A stretch of 64,000 nt of DNA from Cryptomeria japonica (taxonomy: Eukaryota; Streptophyta; Pinopsida; Cupressales; Cupressaceae): NCBI RefSeq assembly GCF_030272615.1, contig NC_081412.1, positions 143,573,247 to 143,637,246 on the forward strand. Direction: 5' to 3'. The position numbers were made by a program, and so were the translations under genes. This document shows positions 60,329 through 64,000 of the stretch, piece by piece. Position 1 is the first letter of the stretch. The number at the start of each line of letters is the position of its first letter. The notes below the pieces were generated by a model. The model was not told where the DNA came from. It ran no database searches and worked only from the letters and a program-made list of their open reading frames with translations.

Positions 60329-63300
60329 CTATTCATTTACATGCTTGATTATTTCTTCTTGCTCCAGAATCAAATCAAATTCGCTGGTCCAATCAGAAAT
60401 TGATTTCAAATCTCCATTACTACCATAAATTGAAGACACCAATTTATTATAACCTTCCCCAAATGTCTGCAATTTTTCATTTATAAGCACATCCTTCCCT
60501 ATGAAAAATGCATAAGCTGCATTCATTACCTCCACCATGTCTTTAGTGTGACTAATCTTGGGAGGGAACTCGTCACTATATGTCATTGCAGTATCTAGGT
60601 TATCCATTAATCTTCTTCTTCCTGACCAAACATTGAACAAAGGTCCAAGAAAAGTGACAGCCTCAGAGGTGTTTTACTTGACTCTTTCAAAGAAATGTGC
60701 AAATCATGCACTACCATCAGTTTTCCTTTCAATACATTAATCCCGTGTTTCAGAATTCCTAACACAACAAAGATAGCCTTGACATTTTTTTCCTTTTGAA
60801 GCTTTTCAATTTTCCCTGTGTATTCCTTCATTTTTGTTGCCTTATCAGCTGGTATTTCTTGTACTTGTTTTGTAATCTGTATTGGAGGGGGCTCATTTGC
60901 AATTTTTTCTTTCAACTCCACTAACTCTTCCTCCAAAGCACCCTTCTTCATCAATGTCTCTTCATATTTTTTAGACAATGCAATCAATTGGGTATATGTT
61001 TCTGCGTATCTTCTTGACAAATCCTTTGTTTTTGATAAATTCATGAAAGAAACTTGAGTAAAAAATGAGGCAATCTCTATGTCAGTTGTGTTCTACAAGT
61101 TCTAGATCATTCTGTCAACTTTCTTTTCTACTTGGATAAATTTAGAAGGTGGGACTTTTGAGTGGAAGGGGCCAAATACCAAGCAGCAAGTGTCTTTGAC
61201 TTAGGATTAAATCTTGATCCTCTTATTACATCTCCAATTTCAAATTCAGTTTTAAACATTAGGTCCTCTTGCTTCCTAATCTGATCAATAATAAAAGTAG
61301 ACTGGATATCCCAGTCAGGCATCATAATCATACCAGTACTCTTAATCAATTGTCTTGCCTGTTCCACAGATATTTTCTCCCTGTCGGGATCATATTCTTG
61401 CAGTGCATTGATGATCTCCTATTTCTTTTGTTCATTTGCTTCCTCTATGATCACATTTTTTCTTAATTGTCTTTGTTTCAACCTTGTCAAAAAACTTTTA
61501 AACTCATCTGACAATAAAATCATCTTTCATGAACTCATCTGACAACATCACATGCTCATCAAAGCCTTGAGCAAGGGCTTCATTTGTTTCTCTATGTTCT
61601 TCATCCTGCCTTGCTTCTCTGAGATGTGTCCTTATTTGATGAAAGTATTGTCCTTATTCTATAACAATTGCTCTAGCAAGATCTCTCCTCACAATTGTAT
61701 CGATCTCATTGGTTTTTTGTTTCTTTGCAGCTGGCACTCGGGTAGATTGAACTTCATCCCCACTCTCTACATCTTCAGCATACACACTAAGTGGCCTCTT
61801 GCCATGTGAAGAATGTCCATCTTGGGGGTCTTGCTACTGAGCAACCACTTTTGGAATTTGAGGCATTTGTTTCATTAGAGTTTCATATAAACTCAACATT
61901 TTGTTAATCCTCTCCATGTACGGGCTATCAGGGCAAAAACCTAAGAAACTAGGGTCAACAGCCTTCAATTCTGCTTCAACTCTCATCAAATTTTTCCATT
62001 TTCTTCTCCTTTCTTGTACTTCATCTTTTCTTAGCAAATTTCTAACCACATCTTCATCATCCAATGGTTCATGGTCCTTTATTGTGGCCCAAGGTATCAT
62101 TTTTGGCAATGCAACTTTAATAAATTATTCAGGATCATAGAATCTAGACACAACATTAACCAACCTATATTGTTTAAGGAAATTATTTACTTCATCAAAG
62201 GAACTCCTACCAATGGTAAAATCAGACGCAACCCAAAGCCTAGGAAGATGAGAACCCTTCCTGTGTTCTTCAAGGTATTCTTTTTCAACTAGGGTCAATT
62301 GCTAGATAAACTCCATAAAAGAAATCCTAATTGGAACAAATTTTGGTAAAATATGGGGAGGCTGAGGACACCCACAGACTCTCATCATAGTAAAGTTATA
62401 ACAAAAATAAAAGTCCCCCCAGTTATGTGAAATAGACCAGTTTGGAACATATCGATAAGGTCTCAAAACTCTCCTAACATTAATTGACAATAGTTCCCTA
62501 TTTATTCCTAGCATTTCCATAATTGGTGAAACAATCCAATTTTCAAAGAAAAGGAAAGAAGAATGGGGATAACTACTGTACCAAACCTAGGTCCATCTTT
62601 GTGTTGGCATTAAGACACCCAATTCTTCTTTGAAAAGCTCCAATTCTTTATCCATGAACTCAACATTATAGAATGAGATCAAATGCATCGACAATGAATA
62701 ATGCTTGAATATAGGGTTGGGTGCACCACTGTGAATTTCAACTAGAGCATTATGAATGTGTTCAACCACATAGCCCACATAATCATAATCTTTGTTAACA
62801 TCTGAGTGTTGAATGTCCATAGCCATCATTAGTAATTCAGCTAACACTGTTGAATCTCCATCAAAGCCCAACACTCTACATAATCCATAGATTGTACAAT
62901 GCATATAATGGTGGAAAGGTGTGATGTCAAATGGTGGTTTGATACTCTTTGAAATTATAACCGGCTTCCTATTCACCCTAGGCATGTATCTGGGCATTGC
63001 ATGCTTCTTGATAACACCTTTGTATTTGTCATAATCCTCTGCAATCCTCTCCAAATCTATATCTGCACATGCAACACTTGTAATATGGAATGCTTCAACA
63101 AAGCTAGCTTTGTTAATTGAAACTCGGGCAGACTGGTTCTTTCTTCTGATTACCCTAGATATTGGGAAATAGCGTTTGGCCAACTCTTTGATCAAATCCA
63201 CATCTACATACACATCTGGCACAATTAACTTTGCCATATTTAAATCCCAAGGGTTTGACATCAGGACACCCTTAACCTTATTATTCCAGAAATAATGAAA

Positions 63301-63543
63301 CAGAGTAGAACCACTCATATTAAGCGTGGTAGGATTTTTACATTGGCTCCATAAATCTCTCCATGCCAAATCATTTGTATTCAAAGCAACGGAAGTTCCT
63401 GGCATCAAATCTACAAATTCTTCTTTGTATTTCTTAACCATCTTTTCCTCAGTGGCACTGGCCTTGGAATCTCCAGGTCCTCTTGCTCCACTTGTCGTGG
63501 CCTTGGGCTTGGGCTTGGGATTGGAAGCTCTAGTTCCACTCAT
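60329..63543 (-). pseudogene. Long broken reading frame of unknown family (about 1,070 codons)
   Basis: The first block starts with ATG 63543 and has 318 residues: a Lys/Pro/Ser-rich N-terminus, then a predicted globular part with LAWRDLWSQCKNP, GVLMSNPWDLNMAKLIVPDV and INKASFVEAFHITSVA. After a TAG at 62587 the same frame continues (62520-62302, WGDFYFCYNFTMMRVCGCP; 62109-61834). It is broken by TAA/TAG near 62302, 62130 and 61834. A basic PAAKKQKTNE stretch (about 61730) could be a nuclear signal. After a frameshift come 61367-61128 and a coiled-coil-like segment rich in Lys/Glu (61044-60607, ELVELKEKIANEPPP), then 60640-60329. I recognise no catalytic motif. It could be an accessory ORF of a retroelement, a plant mobile domain relative or a decayed host gene; none is established. 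Confidence 0.55.
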
Positions 63544-64000
63544 CGCCTAGCTAATTTTAACTGTAGGAGAAAAAATTAACCAATTTTCTAAAACTTTCCC
63601 ACACCCAACACTCTAAATTCTCCAACATTGTTGCAGAGCTCAATTCACTGGATTACCTCGAAGATAGAATGCATTAATGCAATTATACAAAATCTCGGCT
63701 TGATCATGCAATTTATGGTATTTGGGCACCATCACTTCTCTCAAGTCTCAAGTCTGATTAATTGCCACACTTGCATGAACTAGCTACTATGGCATTAATT
63801 CAAATTTCAAACTTCAAAGCTGAAGTACTCGAGAGAAATTTGAATTCATGCCCTTCTATTTGATTGGCGATTTCCATTCAAAAAATTTACAGAACCCAGA
63901 AAACAAGTCCATGTGTTAGCGAGTTAGTGACAATGCTACCAAATCCTCTTAATCGCAAGCTCGCAACCTCTTTTATGAATCCTCAAAGAATCTCGCAAGT
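63544..64000. other. 5' side of the unknown frame, ending in TCGC-type repeat
   Basis: No gene is seen. From about 63868 the sequence GGCGATTTCC, GCGAGTTAGTGAC and TCGCAAGCTCGCAACC resembles the repetitive DNA at 50396-50717 and 57425-58145. Confidence 0.5.

Overview
The window is plant nuclear DNA that is almost entirely transposable elements, with one convincing cellular gene. A MIZU-KUSSEI1-like (DUF617) gene is specific to land plants. The density of old LTR retrotransposons, solo LTRs, fold-back repeats and LINE fragments points to a seed plant with a very large, gene-poor genome. The style of the gypsy LTRs (AT-rich, beginning TGTAGACACC or TGTAGTCACA) suggests a gymnosperm; that last step is inference.

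Layout. 1-2674: 3' end of a degraded Copia element (+), cut by the window edge and by an internal deletion. 2877-20822: a 17.9 kb Copia element (-) with both LTRs, a perfect AGTTG target duplication, a tRNA-Met-type primer site and decayed gag-pol. Its size comes from a 10.9 kb insertion (6430-17312) with 30-bp terminal inverted repeats, long inverted arms, mirror-image CT/GA tracts and a core of about 280 copies of a 20-bp satellite monomer in both orientations. That core is itself interrupted by a solo LTR (12469-13288, TSD CTATG). This three-level nest is the most unusual object in the window.

21368-39420: nested remains of gypsy elements on the minus strand. They include a 5' LTR with primer site (25200-25916), gag, protease, G-patch-like segment and RT (25917-30759), a solo LTR with TSD GAATG (33075-34810), a repetitive CCGAT-rich stretch, and a LINE ORF1 relic between inverted LTR pieces.

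39421-50040: the only gene-bearing island. The MIZ1-like gene (44094-44837, -) has a likely 5'UTR intron. A cluster of palindromic MITE-like repeats, partly triplicated, lies 3' of it, and two more copies of the family lie 5' of it.

50045-64000: a LINE RT fragment, a nearly complete Copia element (50718-57419, -, TSD AACAC) whose gag-pol is one frame with five nonsense codons, TCGC-rich repetitive DNA, and a broken reading frame of about 1,070 codons (60329-63543, -) of no family I recognise.

No rRNA, tRNA, CRISPR or organellar gene was seen. Boundaries given to the base rest on visible LTR termini and target duplications; others are approximate.
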